64,000 bases of DNA from an uncultured Collinsella sp. GTDB taxonomy: Bacteria > Actinomycetota > Coriobacteriia > Coriobacteriales > Coriobacteriaceae. The position numbers were made by a program, and so were the translations under genes. A model generated the notes under the pieces. It worked only from the letters and a program-made list of their open reading frames with translations, was not told the origin of the DNA and did no database searches. Shown in pieces: positions 40,654 through 49,892 of the stretch. The stretch is taken from contig CAUACA010000002.1 in NCBI GenBank assembly GCA_958427355.1, forward strand, positions 62,001 to 126,000, in the 5' to 3' direction. Each line of letters starts with the position of its first letter. Positions within the stretch are counted from its first letter, which is position 1.

Positions 40654-42723
40654 ATGTCTTCCCAGTTGACGGTTATTATCGCCGGTATCGTGCTGGTTGT
40701 GGCCATCGTGGTCGCGCTGGTCATCATGCGTCGTGGCGATTCCCGTTTTACCTACGATACGCAGCATGGAACGGCCCCGCGCGCCACCGAGGGCGAGGGC
40801 AATACTGCGGCGACCGCCTTTAAGGGCCGCTTTTCCATCCTCACCACGGGTGTGGGCGCGATGTTCGCGGCGCTTGCCGTCAAGCTGTGGGGCATGCAGA
40901 TGGTCTCGTCGGACTATTACGAGAAGCAGGCTAATAGCAATCAGACTCGCACCGTTACCACTCCCGCTGTGCGCGGCCGCATCCTCGACCGCAATGGCGT
41001 GGCGCTTGTCCAGAACCGTCCCTCACTTGCTGTCGTGGCCTACCGCGACCTTGCCGAGGATGAGGTTCTGGTTCGCCATCTTGCCAACGTGCTTGGAATG
41101 CCTTATGTGGCGGTCCTTCGCAATATTCAGGACAATACAGAGGGCGCTCAGAGCCTGCATACCATCGCGACGGACGTCCGTCGCTCCACGGTTGCCTATA
41201 TCAAGGAACACGCCGGCGAGTTCCCGGGCGTCAAGATTGCCGAGCGTACCGAGCGCCAGTATCCATACGGTGAGACGGCATGCCATATCTTGGGCTATAC
41301 CGGCACCATTACCTCCGAGCAGCTCGAGGCCCAGAATAAGAAAACCTCTGGCGATGATGATGCTTCTGCTGGCAAGATTACGTACCAGTCGGGCGATATC
41401 GTGGGCCAGGCGGGCGTTGAGAGCTACTACGAAAACCTGCTGCAGGGTATTCGTGGCGAGCAGACCGTCAAGGTCGATGCCTCGGGCAATGTGACCGGTC
41501 AGGCCGGCGCCGTGCCCGCGAAGGCCGGCTCCGACATTAAGCTCACGCTCGACCTTAAGATCCAACAGGCCTGTGAGACGGCGCTGGCGAGCGCTATCGA
41601 GCTTGCCAAGACCACTGGCTACAGCAATGCCGGCAACGGCGCTGTGGTGTGTCTCGATCCCAACAATGGCGAGATCCTGGGCATGGCGAGCCAGCCCAAG
41701 TTCGATCCGTCCGTCTTTATCGGCGGCGTCTCAAATGACGTGTGGACCGAGCTCAATGATGACAAGGGTTCGCACCCGCTGCTCAACCGCGCCATTAGCG
41801 GACAGTACATGTCGGCCTCGACCATCAAGCCGCTCTCGGCACTGGCCGGTCTTGAGTTTGGAACCTACACTTCAACGCAGACAACCAACTGCACGGGTTA
41901 TTGGACGGGTCTGGGCAAGGCTTGGGGCAAGCGCTGCTGGCTGACGTCTGGCCACGGCACCATGACGCTGCAGTCGGGTATCGCCAACTCGTGCGACCCC
42001 GTCTTCTACGACATGGGTAAGGCGTTCTTTTATGACGAGCAACATCCCGAGGGCCTGCAGGAGGTCTTTCGTCGCTGGGGCCTAGGCAAGACCTGCGGTA
42101 TCGATCTGCCGAGTGAGGGCGCGGGCCGTATTCCCGATGCCGAGTGGAAAGAGTCGTACTTCACCGACGCCTCTGCCGAGGACCGCAAGTGGAATGCCGG
42201 CGATATGACCAACATTGCCATCGGTCAGGGCGACATCCTGGTGACGCCCCTGCAGATGGCGTGTGCCTATATGGGTCTTGCCAACGGCGGCAAACAGTAC
42301 GTGCCTCACGTGTTTTTGTCTGCCGTGTCGCGCGATGGCGACGGCGATGCCTATAAGTACAACGGCAAGGGCAAGAAGAAGCGCCTGGAGGCCAAGATCA
42401 ACAGCGATTCGGATTTGGCTCTTGTTCGCAACGGCATGCACGACGTGATTTACACGGCATCGACGTCCCTGGCGGCTCACTTTGGCACCCTGACGCCGCA
42501 GGTATACGGCAAGTCGGGCACGGGCGAGAAAAGTGGCGAGGATGAATACGCGTGGTTCTGCGCCTATGCACCGGCCGATGACCCCAAGTATGTCATCGCT
42601 ACCGTCCTGGAGCAGGGCGGCGGTGGCTCAGATACCGCGATGCATGTCGTGCGCGACGTGCTCGGCGTGATTTATGACGAGCCCGATACCTCTTCGGCCT
42701 CGGGCGATTCTTCGGTTCGATAG
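40654..42723 (+). CDS. Penicillin-binding protein 2 (elongasome transpeptidase)
   Basis: A class B transpeptidase cross-linking peptidoglycan during elongation. 689 residues: two N-terminal hydrophobic segments (about 6-25 and 64-84), a pedestal domain beginning RGRILDRNGVALVQNRP, then the catalytic domain with the active-site serine in SASTIKPLSA (about residue 388), the second box in IANSCDPVF and KSGTGEKSG (about 619). Class B proteins usually have a single span, so the extra N-terminal helix before a 40-residue polar linker is unusual. Start has GGGGAGG eight bases upstream. It lies between mreD and rodA. Confidence 0.92.
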   Translation: MSSQLTVIIAGIVLVVAIVVALVIMRRGDSRFTYDTQHGTAPRATEGEGNTAATAFKGRFSILTTGVGAMFAALAVKLWGMQMVSSDYYEKQANSNQTRTVTTPAVRGRILDRNGVALVQNRPSLAVVAYRDLAEDEVLVRHLANVLGMPYVAVLRNIQDNTEGAQSLHTIATDVRRSTVAYIKEHAGEFPGVKIAERTERQYPYGETACHILGYTGTITSEQLEAQNKKTSGDDDASAGKITYQSGDIVGQAGVESYYENLLQGIRGEQTVKVDASGNVTGQAGAVPAKAGSDIKLTLDLKIQQACETALASAIELAKTTGYSNAGNGAVVCLDPNNGEILGMASQPKFDPSVFIGGVSNDVWTELNDDKGSHPLLNRAISGQYMSASTIKPLSALAGLEFGTYTSTQTTNCTGYWTGLGKAWGKRCWLTSGHGTMTLQSGIANSCDPVFYDMGKAFFYDEQHPEGLQEVFRRWGLGKTCGIDLPSEGAGRIPDAEWKESYFTDASAEDRKWNAGDMTNIAIGQGDILVTPLQMACAYMGLANGGKQYVPHVFLSAVSRDGDGDAYKYNGKGKKKRLEAKINSDSDLALVRNGMHDVIYTASTSLAAHFGTLTPQVYGKSGTGEKSGEDEYAWFCAYAPADDPKYVIATVLEQGGGGSDTAMHVVRDVLGVIYDEPDTSSASGDSSVR

Positions 42724-42732
42724 GAGGTTGCG

Positions 42733-43959
42733 ATGGATTTTTCTCCGGCGGATCTGTTCCGTTCAACCAAGACCGGCTCTCGCAGCAGCCTGGACCGTGT
42801 CAACAAGCAACTTTCGGCCTCGCGCGGCACGTTTCGCCAAAAGGTGCATATCGGTGTGCTCGTGGCTACTGTGGCCCTCGTCGCCTACGGTGCCATCATT
42901 ATCTGGTCGGCTTCGCAGTTTAAGGCCGATGCTTCGTTCTCACGCCATCTGCTGGGAATTGGAATCGGTACGGTGCTGGCGGTGTTGGTCTGGCGTACCG
43001 ACCTGCGCGGTATTTCCAATTTCTCGACGGCGTTGCTCGTCATCGACCTGATCGTGATCTTCTCGCCCAAGATTCCGGGCCTGTCCTATACGGGCGGTCT
43101 GGGCATGACGGGCTGGATCAAGATTCCCGGTATCGGTTTGACGTTCCAGCCGGTTGAGCTTGCCAAGCTCATCACCATCTTCTTTATTGCTACGCTTGGC
43201 TCGCAGTATAACGGTCGCATCGATACCGTTCGCGACTACGTCAAGCTCTGCGGTATGCTGTCCATTCCGTTTTTGGCCGTCGTTGCCATGGGCGACCTGG
43301 GCTCGGGCCTGGTTGTGTTGGTTTCGGGCGCCATCGTCATTTGTATGAGCGGCGCACGCCGCGAATGGGTGCTGTCGACCCTGGCCCTGCTCGTGGGCCT
43401 GGTGGCCCTCGTTCTGGCGCTCGATTCGGTTTTTGATTCGTTGCTCGGCCACGATGTGCTCATCAAGCAGTATCAGATGAACCGTCTGACGGTCTTTATC
43501 GACCCCGATAATGCCGATTCGGACGATGCCTACAACCTGCAGCAGTCGCTTATCGCCGTTGGCTCGGGCGGCTTCTTTGGTAAGGGTTTGGGTCATGCGA
43601 CGCAGTCGGCCGGCGGCTTTCTGCCTGAGTTCCACACCGACTTCGTCTTCGCCTTCCTGTCCGAGACCTTTGGCTTTTGCGGTTCTTTTTTGCTCCTGTG
43701 TCTCTACGTGCTGCTGATCTTTTCGACGATTCGCGTCGCCTTTAAGTGTGAGTCGCTGTTCCTGCGCCTGTCGTGCGTGGGCATCGTTGGCATGTGGGCG
43801 TTCCAGACTTTCGAGAACATCGGCATGTGCATCGGCATGATGCCGATTACCGGTATTCCGCTACCGTTTATTAGCTTCGGTTCGTCTTCGATGATGATTC
43901 AGCTGCTGACGGTGGGTATCGTACAATCCATATGGCGGCATCGTTCGGGCGCCGCGTAA
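42733..43959 (+). CDS. rodA: SEDS glycosyltransferase RodA
   Basis: A polytopic SEDS-family peptidoglycan polymerase that partners with PBP2. The 408-residue protein has about ten membrane helices and family signatures WIKIPGIGLTFQPVELAKL (about residues 130-148), GDLGSGLVVL (conserved acidic loop) and the C-terminal GMMPITGIPLPFISFGSSS. An N-terminal cytosolic stretch of about 45 residues precedes the first helix. ATG 42733 follows AGGAGG. The adjacent PBP2, mreB, mreC and mreD genes favour RodA over FtsW. Confidence 0.93.
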   Translation: MDFSPADLFRSTKTGSRSSLDRVNKQLSASRGTFRQKVHIGVLVATVALVAYGAIIIWSASQFKADASFSRHLLGIGIGTVLAVLVWRTDLRGISNFSTALLVIDLIVIFSPKIPGLSYTGGLGMTGWIKIPGIGLTFQPVELAKLITIFFIATLGSQYNGRIDTVRDYVKLCGMLSIPFLAVVAMGDLGSGLVVLVSGAIVICMSGARREWVLSTLALLVGLVALVLALDSVFDSLLGHDVLIKQYQMNRLTVFIDPDNADSDDAYNLQQSLIAVGSGGFFGKGLGHATQSAGGFLPEFHTDFVFAFLSETFGFCGSFLLLCLYVLLIFSTIRVAFKCESLFLRLSCVGIVGMWAFQTFENIGMCIGMMPITGIPLPFISFGSSSMMIQLLTVGIVQSIWRHRSGAA

Positions 43960-43977
43960 CCGCTGGAGGGGTTTGCT

Positions 43978-44907
43978 ATGAAAATTCCCGTAGATAAGCT
44001 GACCCGCGCTTTTAAGATGGGCGCGTCCGTTAAGAAGGATTCCGATACGCCGGTGCGCGTTTCGGTCTATCTGGATTCGTCCGCCTCGCGCTTTCTGGCC
44101 GAGACGGTGCGTGACGCCTTTGTGCCGCAGACGACCTCGGGCATTGTGCGCGTCGAGCGTCTGGGGGAGGAGCGAATTGCTCCAAAGACCGATACCGATG
44201 TGGTACTGGTGCTCTCGTGTGGTTCCGACCGCTTGGAGAGTGCCGTGCAGGAGCTCGTGATCGCTGGCGCGCCCGTGTGCGTGCTTGCCGAGTCTGCTGT
44301 GGAGGTGCCGTTTATCGAGGAGTCTACGCCCATGCTCGGCGTGGTGGCGGCAACCGATAAGACGTATCTGCTCGAGACGCTTGCCCGCTGGATTCTCGAT
44401 CGCACCGAAAAGGAAACGGCTTTTGCGGCGAACTTTGCCTTTATGCGTATCGCCGCGGCCAATCGCATCATCACCTCGTGCGCGCTCACCAATATGGCGA
44501 CCGGTGCGCTGGTGTTTTTGCCGGGCGCCGATTATCCCGTTATGGCGCTGGCGCAAGTGGGCATGCTCTTTGAGCTCGCTGCCGTCTTTGGACGCGGCAT
44601 TAAGCCCGAGCGCGGCTACGAGGTCGCGGGCGTGCTTGCCGGCGGTCTTGTGATCCGCGCGGTCACCCGCGCGCTCGTCAAGCAGACGCCGCATATTGGG
44701 TTTGCCGTCAAAGCGCTCACTGCTGCCGCGGGCACCTACGGCATGGGCCGTGCGCTCGTTTCGCTCTACGAGCGCGATGTCGACTACAGCCGTGCCAACG
44801 AGGTGGTCACTGCCACGTTCTCCCGCGTTCGCGATCTGGTGACCACGGTCGCGGGCGCTACCCGTCCTATGGCGTCCTATCAGGACGCATCCGATCTCGC
44901 TGCTTAG
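43978..44907 (+). CDS. DUF697-like protein of unknown function
   Basis: 309 residues. Residues about 25-140 look like a Rossmann-like alpha/beta domain (VRVSVYLDSSASRFLAET, VVLVLSCGSDRLESAV, APVCVLAES), but no P-loop or catalytic motif is seen. Residues about 150-265 are hydrophobic, with small-residue-rich helices (AANRIITSCALTNMATGALV, MALAQVGMLFELAAVFG), resembling the DUF697/YcjF domain often found with GTPases. GGAGGGG precedes the ATG. It sits between rodA and the radical SAM gene with short spacing, so it is probably co-transcribed; a link to either neighbour is only inference. Confidence 0.6.
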   Translation: MKIPVDKLTRAFKMGASVKKDSDTPVRVSVYLDSSASRFLAETVRDAFVPQTTSGIVRVERLGEERIAPKTDTDVVLVLSCGSDRLESAVQELVIAGAPVCVLAESAVEVPFIEESTPMLGVVAATDKTYLLETLARWILDRTEKETAFAANFAFMRIAAANRIITSCALTNMATGALVFLPGADYPVMALAQVGMLFELAAVFGRGIKPERGYEVAGVLAGGLVIRAVTRALVKQTPHIGFAVKALTAAAGTYGMGRALVSLYERDVDYSRANEVVTATFSRVRDLVTTVAGATRPMASYQDASDLAA

Positions 44908-44917
44908 GGGTTTTCCG

Positions 44918-46795
44918 TTGCGCGTTGCATACCAAGACTGTTTTCATTTAATTGAGCCGTTGCTCGCCAAGGTCGAGAAACCGAGCCGCTATATCGATCA
45001 CGAGTGGGGCACGCTTTCCAAGGCCGATGCCGACTACCGTTGCTGCCTGATCTACCCGGATGTGTACGAGGTTGGTCTGCCCAACCAGGGCATCGCCATC
45101 CTCTACAACATCCTTAACCAGGCCGAGGGCATCTCCTGCGAGCGCGGCTATGTGCCGTGGCCCGATATGGGTGACGCCATGCGCGAGGCGGGCATTCCGC
45201 TGCTCTCGCTCGAGGGTGCAGCGCCGGTCGCTTCGTTTGATATCGTCGGTCTGCATGTGCCGCACGAGATGGCGGTGACGAACTTCCTCGAGGCACTCGA
45301 CCTCGCTGGCATTCCGCTGTTAGCGGCCGACCGAGGCGAAGACGACCCCATCATCATCGCCGGCGGTCCCTCGGTGTACAACCCCGAGCCGTACGCGGCT
45401 TTCTTCGATGCCATCCTCATCGGCGAGGGCGAGGAATCGCTGCTCGAGACCTGCCAGCTGCATCGCCGCCTGCGTGACGAAGGGGTCCCGCGCGCGCAGA
45501 TTGTCGAGCAGCTTGCATCCATTGCCGGCAACTACGTGCCGTCGCTCTATGAGGTTCGTCACGACGAGCCCTGCTCGCCGCATGGCTACACCGTGCCGCG
45601 TGAGGGCAAGGATGCGCCGACCGTGGTCTACAAGCGCGTCGTCGAGGATTTCGGCGCCACGAATCCGCTGTCGCAGTCGTGCGTGCCCTATGCGCAGCTG
45701 GTCCACGACCGCCTGTCTATCGAGATCCTGCGCGGCTGCGCCCGCGGCTGTCGTTTTTGCCAGGCCGGCATGACGTATCGCCCGGTGCGCGAGCGCTCGG
45801 CCGACCAGATCGTCTCGTCGGTGATTCAGGGTCTGGAAAAGACTGGCTATGACGAGGTGTCGCTGACCTCGCTCTCCACGACCGACCACTCCTGCATTCG
45901 CGACGTGCTCGGCAGGCTCAACCGTCGCCTGGAGGATACGGGTATTCGCGTGTCTATTCCGTCGCAGCGCCTGGATTCGTTTGGCGTGGATATGGCCGAG
46001 TCGGTCGCTGGCGAAAAGAAGGGCGGCCTGACGTTCGCGCCCGAGGCCGGCAGCCAGCGCATGCGCGACATCATTAACAAGAACGTGACCGAGGAGGACC
46101 TGGACCGTGCGGCCAAGGCGGCCTTCGAGGCCGGCTGGAACCGCATGAAGCTCTACTTTATGATGGGCCTTCCCGGCGAGCGTGACGAGGACATCGTGGC
46201 CATCGCCAATCTGGCCGATCACGTGCTGGAGCTCGGTCGTTCCGTGGTGCCCAAGGCTCGTCGCGGCTCGATCTCGGTGTCCATTTCGGTTTCGGTCTTT
46301 ATCCCCAAGGCTGCCACGCCGTTCCAGTGGTGCCCGCAGCTCGACTACGACGACGTCAAGCGTCGCCAGAAGCTGCTTGTCACGAGCGTTCGCAACCGTG
46401 CCGTCCGCGTGCATTACCACGATGCCGAGACTTCGCTCATTGAGGCCGCGCTGTCCCGCGCCGGTCGTGACATGACGCCTGTCATCATCGACGCTTGGCG
46501 CTCGGGCTCTCGCTTTGACGCCTGGGTAGAGCATTTCTCGCTCGATAACTGGAAGGAAGCTGCTGCCAAAAACGGCATCGACCTCAATGAGCTCGTGCAC
46601 CTGCCCTACGAGTTGGACTGGCGCCTGCCGTGGGAGCACGTGAGCCCCGGCTGCACGCGCGGCTTCCTCGAGCGCGAGTACCGTCGCTCGCTCGAGGGCG
46701 TCACGACTCCCGACTGCACCCGTACGTCGTGCACCGGCTGCGGGATCTGCCCCACGCTCCACGCCAAGAATGTATTGATGGGTGATCGCGCATGA
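44918..46795 (+). CDS. B12-binding-type radical SAM protein (TIGR03960-like)
   Basis: A 625-residue radical SAM protein. The N-terminal 200 residues resemble a cobalamin-binding domain (CLIYPDVYEVGLPNQGIAIL, IVGLHVPHEM, IIAGGPSVYNPEPYA). The radical SAM core has CARGCRFCQAGMTYRP (CxxxCxxC, about residue 273) and LTFAPEAGSQRMRDIINKN. The C-terminus ends with a Cys-rich stretch (CTRTSCTGCGICP) that may bind a second cluster. It is encoded with a DUF2344 protein in an ATGA overlap, the usual partnership of this family. The substrate is not established as far as I know; tRNA or ribosome modification has been suggested by context. TTG start with AGGGG upstream. Confidence 0.85.
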   Translation: MRVAYQDCFHLIEPLLAKVEKPSRYIDHEWGTLSKADADYRCCLIYPDVYEVGLPNQGIAILYNILNQAEGISCERGYVPWPDMGDAMREAGIPLLSLEGAAPVASFDIVGLHVPHEMAVTNFLEALDLAGIPLLAADRGEDDPIIIAGGPSVYNPEPYAAFFDAILIGEGEESLLETCQLHRRLRDEGVPRAQIVEQLASIAGNYVPSLYEVRHDEPCSPHGYTVPREGKDAPTVVYKRVVEDFGATNPLSQSCVPYAQLVHDRLSIEILRGCARGCRFCQAGMTYRPVRERSADQIVSSVIQGLEKTGYDEVSLTSLSTTDHSCIRDVLGRLNRRLEDTGIRVSIPSQRLDSFGVDMAESVAGEKKGGLTFAPEAGSQRMRDIINKNVTEEDLDRAAKAAFEAGWNRMKLYFMMGLPGERDEDIVAIANLADHVLELGRSVVPKARRGSISVSISVSVFIPKAATPFQWCPQLDYDDVKRRQKLLVTSVRNRAVRVHYHDAETSLIEAALSRAGRDMTPVIIDAWRSGSRFDAWVEHFSLDNWKEAAAKNGIDLNELVHLPYELDWRLPWEHVSPGCTRGFLEREYRRSLEGVTTPDCTRTSCTGCGICPTLHAKNVLMGDRA

Positions 46796-47604
46796 GTGAG
46801 CGCCTGACCGACAACCCCACGCTCTTTAGACTTCGTGTTCGCTATGGCAAGCGCGATCGCCTTAAGTACCTGGGCCATCTCGAAGTGATCCATACCATTG
46901 AGCGCATCGTGCGCCGTGCGGGACTTCCCTATGCCGTCACGCAGGGCTTCTCTCCGCACATGCGCGTGGGCTTCTCTTCGGCGCTACCGGTTGGTACGTC
47001 GTCGACCTGCGAGTGGTATGACCTGTTTATGACCGAGTTCGTGGCGCTCGACGAGGCGTTTGGGCGCCTGGCTGCGGCGTCTCCGGCCGATCTGGCGCCC
47101 ATCGAGGCGGCGTACATCGACGTGCGCACGCCGGCATTGACGGCGCAGCTCACGCGCCTGTCGTATCGCATCGACTTACACCTGGATCCCGAGGCGCCCG
47201 TAAGCGCCGACGAGGTGCGTCGTGCGATCGACACGCTGCGCGCGGGCCACGGCATCGACTACGCGCGCGGCAAAAAGAGCAAGCGCTTGGATTTGGATCA
47301 CACGCTCGTTGGCTATGAGCTCACGGCGGGGGAGCGCCCGGACCATTTGGTTCTCATGCTCGACACCCATGCCGACAACGAGGGCTCTATGCGTCCGGAA
47401 ATTTTGCTTTCTGCTGCTGATGTTTTGTTGCAGGGCTTGACCCCGGGCGTGGATGCACCTATTGTTTCCACCGGTATGCAAGACCTCGTGACCATCTGCT
47501 CCTACGATGTCGAGCGTCAGAATCAAGCATGCGAGGACGACGAGGGCCGACTCGTCAGCCCCATACCTGTGCGAACTTGTGGATTTGCTCCACATACTCG
47601 TTGA
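46792..47604 (+). CDS. DUF2344 (TIGR03936) radical SAM partner protein
   Basis: A 270-residue soluble protein opening FRLRVRYGKRDRLKYLGHLE, followed by the conserved VTQGFSPHMRVGFSSALPVG, the signature of the DUF2344 family. Members are fused or adjacent to TIGR03960 radical SAM proteins; here the start overlaps the partner's stop by four bases. Biochemical role unknown. Its stop codon lies inside the predicted -35 of the rplU promoter. Confidence 0.85.
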   Translation: MSERLTDNPTLFRLRVRYGKRDRLKYLGHLEVIHTIERIVRRAGLPYAVTQGFSPHMRVGFSSALPVGTSSTCEWYDLFMTEFVALDEAFGRLAAASPADLAPIEAAYIDVRTPALTAQLTRLSYRIDLHLDPEAPVSADEVRRAIDTLRAGHGIDYARGKKSKRLDLDHTLVGYELTAGERPDHLVLMLDTHADNEGSMRPEILLSAADVLLQGLTPGVDAPIVSTGMQDLVTICSYDVERQNQACEDDEGRLVSPIPVRTCGFAPHTR

Positions 47605-47629
47605 CGGGGGTATTTTCGCCTGCTACTAT
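47601..47629 (+). promoter_or_regulatory. Promoter of rplU-rpmA
   Basis: TTGACG (47601-47606), a 17-base spacer and TACTAT (47624-47629), with the expected start near 47636 and rplU at 47672. This is one of the best promoter matches in the window and overlaps the end of the preceding gene. Confidence 0.7.
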
Positions 47630-47671
47630 ATTCGGCTGTTGCACTAACTGATGCATGAAGGGCAAGTAAAC

Positions 47672-48046
47672 ATGTACGCAATCGTTAACACGGGCGGCAA
47701 GCAGTACAAGGTCGCCACCGACGATGTCATCACCGTCGAGAAGATCGAGGGCAATGAGGGCGACAAGGTCACCCTGCCGGTTATCTTCCTCAACGATGGT
47801 AAGAAGATCGTCACCGATCCCGACAAGCTGGCCAAGGCCAAGGTTACCGCTCAGATCGTTGAGCAGTTCAAGGGCGAGAAGCAGCTGGTCTTCAAGTTCC
47901 ACAAGCGCAAGCGCTATCGTCGTCTGAAGGGTCACCGTCAGCAGCTCACCAAGCTGAAGATCGTGAAGGTTCAGGCTACCTCCCGCGCCAAGAAGGCTGT
48001 CAAGGCAGAGGCTGAGGCTGTTGCCGAGGCTCCCGTCGCCGAGTAG
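47672..48046 (+). CDS. rplU: 50S ribosomal protein L21
   Basis: A large-subunit ribosomal protein that binds 23S rRNA. 124 residues: MYAIVNTGGKQYKVATDD at the N-terminus and FKFHKRKRYRRLKGHRQQLT near residue 75 are L21 signatures. The core ends near residue 103 and is followed by an Ala/Glu-rich tail (KAEAEAVAEAPVAE), longer than in most bacteria. Start moved to ATG 47672 from a frame seven codons longer. Followed by rpmA. Confidence 0.96.
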   Translation: MYAIVNTGGKQYKVATDDVITVEKIEGNEGDKVTLPVIFLNDGKKIVTDPDKLAKAKVTAQIVEQFKGEKQLVFKFHKRKRYRRLKGHRQQLTKLKIVKVQATSRAKKAVKAEAEAVAEAPVAE

Positions 48047-48079
48047 ATTACACTCGTAACGAAAGAGTAGGTATACACA

Positions 48080-48337
48080 ATGGCACACAAAAAAGGACTC
48101 GGTTCCTCCCGTAATGGCCGTGACTCCCGCGGTCAGCGCCTTGGCACGAAGCGCTATGCCGGCCAGACGGTAACCACGGGCACGATTCTCGTCCGTCAGC
48201 ACGGCACGCACATCCACCCGGGTGAGAACGTTGGCCGTGGTAAGGACGACACGCTGTTCGCGCTGGTCGACGGTACCGTTGAGTTCCACAAGGGTATCAA
48301 GCACAGGGTCAGCGTACGCCCGCTCGCGAACGCGTAA
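48080..48337 (+). CDS. rpmA: 50S ribosomal protein L27
   Basis: A large-subunit protein whose N-terminus reaches the peptidyl-transferase centre. The 85-residue protein begins directly MAHKKGLGSSRNGRDS, so it lacks the cleavable N-terminal extension found in Firmicutes; consistently, no prp protease gene lies between rplU and rpmA. The conserved RQHGTHIHPGENVGRGKDDT is present. A strong terminator follows. Confidence 0.97.
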   Translation: MAHKKGLGSSRNGRDSRGQRLGTKRYAGQTVTTGTILVRQHGTHIHPGENVGRGKDDTLFALVDGTVEFHKGIKHRVSVRPLANA

Positions 48338-48362
48338 TTCACCCTTCATAGAGCACATATGT

Positions 48363-48406
48363 GGGAGGCACTTGAGTTTTAGGATTCAAGGGTCTCCCTC
48401 TTTTTT
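48363..48406 (+). terminator. Terminator between rpmA and obg
   Basis: GGGAGGCACTTGA (48363-48375) pairs with TTCAAGGGTCTCCC (48385-48398) with two mismatches, followed by TCTTTTTT. The obg ribosome site AGGAGG (48409-48414) begins only two bases after the T run. Confidence 0.85.
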
Positions 48407-48422
48407 GTAGGAGGCGATTCTG

Positions 48423-49889
48423 TTGTCACAGTTCACCGATATCAGCCGCATTAACGTGTGCGGCGGCGACGGCGGAGCCGGATGCATGTCGTTTAGGCGC
48501 GAGGCATTTGTCCCCAAGGGCGGCCCCGATGGCGGCGACGGCGGTCGTGGCGGCAATGTCGTCATCCAGGCCGATGCTCAGCTGTCTTCGCTGATCGATT
48601 ACCGCTTTAAGCATCACTTCCGCGCCGAGCGCGGCACGCACGGGCAGGGTTCCCGTCGTAACGGTAAGAGCGGCGAGGACCTGATTCTCAAGGTCCCTAT
48701 GGGTACCGTGGTGCGCGAGCTCGACCCCGAGACGCAGACCCCGATGTTCGAGATTGCCGACCTCGTTCACGATGGCGAGCGCGTTGTCGTGGCACCCGGC
48801 GGTGCCGGCGGCCTGGGCAACACGCACTTTGTGACGTCGGTGCGCCGCGCGCCCGCGTTCGCTCAGCTGGGCGAGCCGGCCGAGGAGCACTGGATCGAGC
48901 TCGAGATGAAGCTTATGGCTGATGCCGCGCTCGTGGGCTTTCCCTCGGTGGGTAAGTCATCGCTCATTGCGCGCATGAGTGCCGCCCGCCCCAAGATCGC
49001 TGACTACCCGTTTACCACGCTCGTGCCGAACCTCGGCATGGTGCGTGCCGGCGAATATTCTTACGTCGTTGCCGACGTCCCCGGTCTCATCGAGGGCGCG
49101 AGCGAGGGCAAGGGCTTGGGTCACCAGTTCCTGCGCCACATTGAGCGTACGGCCCTGATCATGCATGTCGTCGACATGACGGGCGGTTTTGAGGATCGCG
49201 ATCCGGTTGAGGACTATCGCATCATCAACCGCGAGCTCGAGCAGTATGGCGCCGAGCTTTCGGAGCGTCCGCAGATCGTTGTTGCCAACAAGTGCGATGC
49301 GCCGGGCACGGCCGACAAGATTGCCGACCTTAAGCGTGCGGCGCTCGACGATGGCCATATGTTCTTTGCCGTGTCTGCTGTTACGGGCGCCGGCCTCAAC
49401 ACGCTGATGCTTGCCGTGGGCGAGCAGGTGGCTAAGCTTCGCGCCGAGCTGGCGGTCTCTGATGAGCCGGTCGATCTGCGCGACGAGGAGTGGGAGCGTC
49501 GCCGCCTGCAGCGCGAGAAGCGTTTCCGCATTGTCCAGGAAGAGCCCGGTGCCTTCCGCGTGGTCGGTCGTGCCATCGAGCGCATGGTCATTCAGACCGA
49601 CTGGGAAAATGAGGAAGCCGTCATTTACCTGCAGCATAAGTTTGCGCGTATGGGTGTTGACGACGCGCTCGAGAAGGCCGGTTGCCGTGCGGGCGACGAG
49701 GTCCGCATTTGCCAGCGCGCCTTTGACTTTGAGGGCGCTGAGGACTTCTCGGAGTACGAGGAGCTCGAGGATGCTGGCGAGGACGTTGCCGTTGAGGCCA
49801 TTGACGTGACCGATGCTGCGGATGAGGGCGTCGAGGTTGTCGATGCGGCGGATGCCGAGGACGATGCCGAGACCTCGGAGGGCGAGTAA
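48423..49889 (+). CDS. obgE: GTPase Obg
   Basis: A ribosome-associated GTPase acting in late 50S assembly and stress responses. 488 residues: glycine-rich Obg fold at the N-terminus (CGGDGGAGCMSFRREAF), G domain with GFPSVGKSSLI (about residue 177), DVPGLIEGASEGKGLG and NKCD, then the OCT domain (FRVVGRAIERMV, about 379-391) and a 50-residue acidic tail. TTG 48423 has AGGAGG eight bases upstream. It heads the obg-nadD-yqeK-rsfS group. Confidence 0.96.
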   Translation: MSQFTDISRINVCGGDGGAGCMSFRREAFVPKGGPDGGDGGRGGNVVIQADAQLSSLIDYRFKHHFRAERGTHGQGSRRNGKSGEDLILKVPMGTVVRELDPETQTPMFEIADLVHDGERVVVAPGGAGGLGNTHFVTSVRRAPAFAQLGEPAEEHWIELEMKLMADAALVGFPSVGKSSLIARMSAARPKIADYPFTTLVPNLGMVRAGEYSYVVADVPGLIEGASEGKGLGHQFLRHIERTALIMHVVDMTGGFEDRDPVEDYRIINRELEQYGAELSERPQIVVANKCDAPGTADKIADLKRAALDDGHMFFAVSAVTGAGLNTLMLAVGEQVAKLRAELAVSDEPVDLRDEEWERRRLQREKRFRIVQEEPGAFRVVGRAIERMVIQTDWENEEAVIYLQHKFARMGVDDALEKAGCRAGDEVRICQRAFDFEGAEDFSEYEELEDAGEDVAVEAIDVTDAADEGVEVVDAADAEDDAETSEGE

Positions 49890-49892
49890 GCC

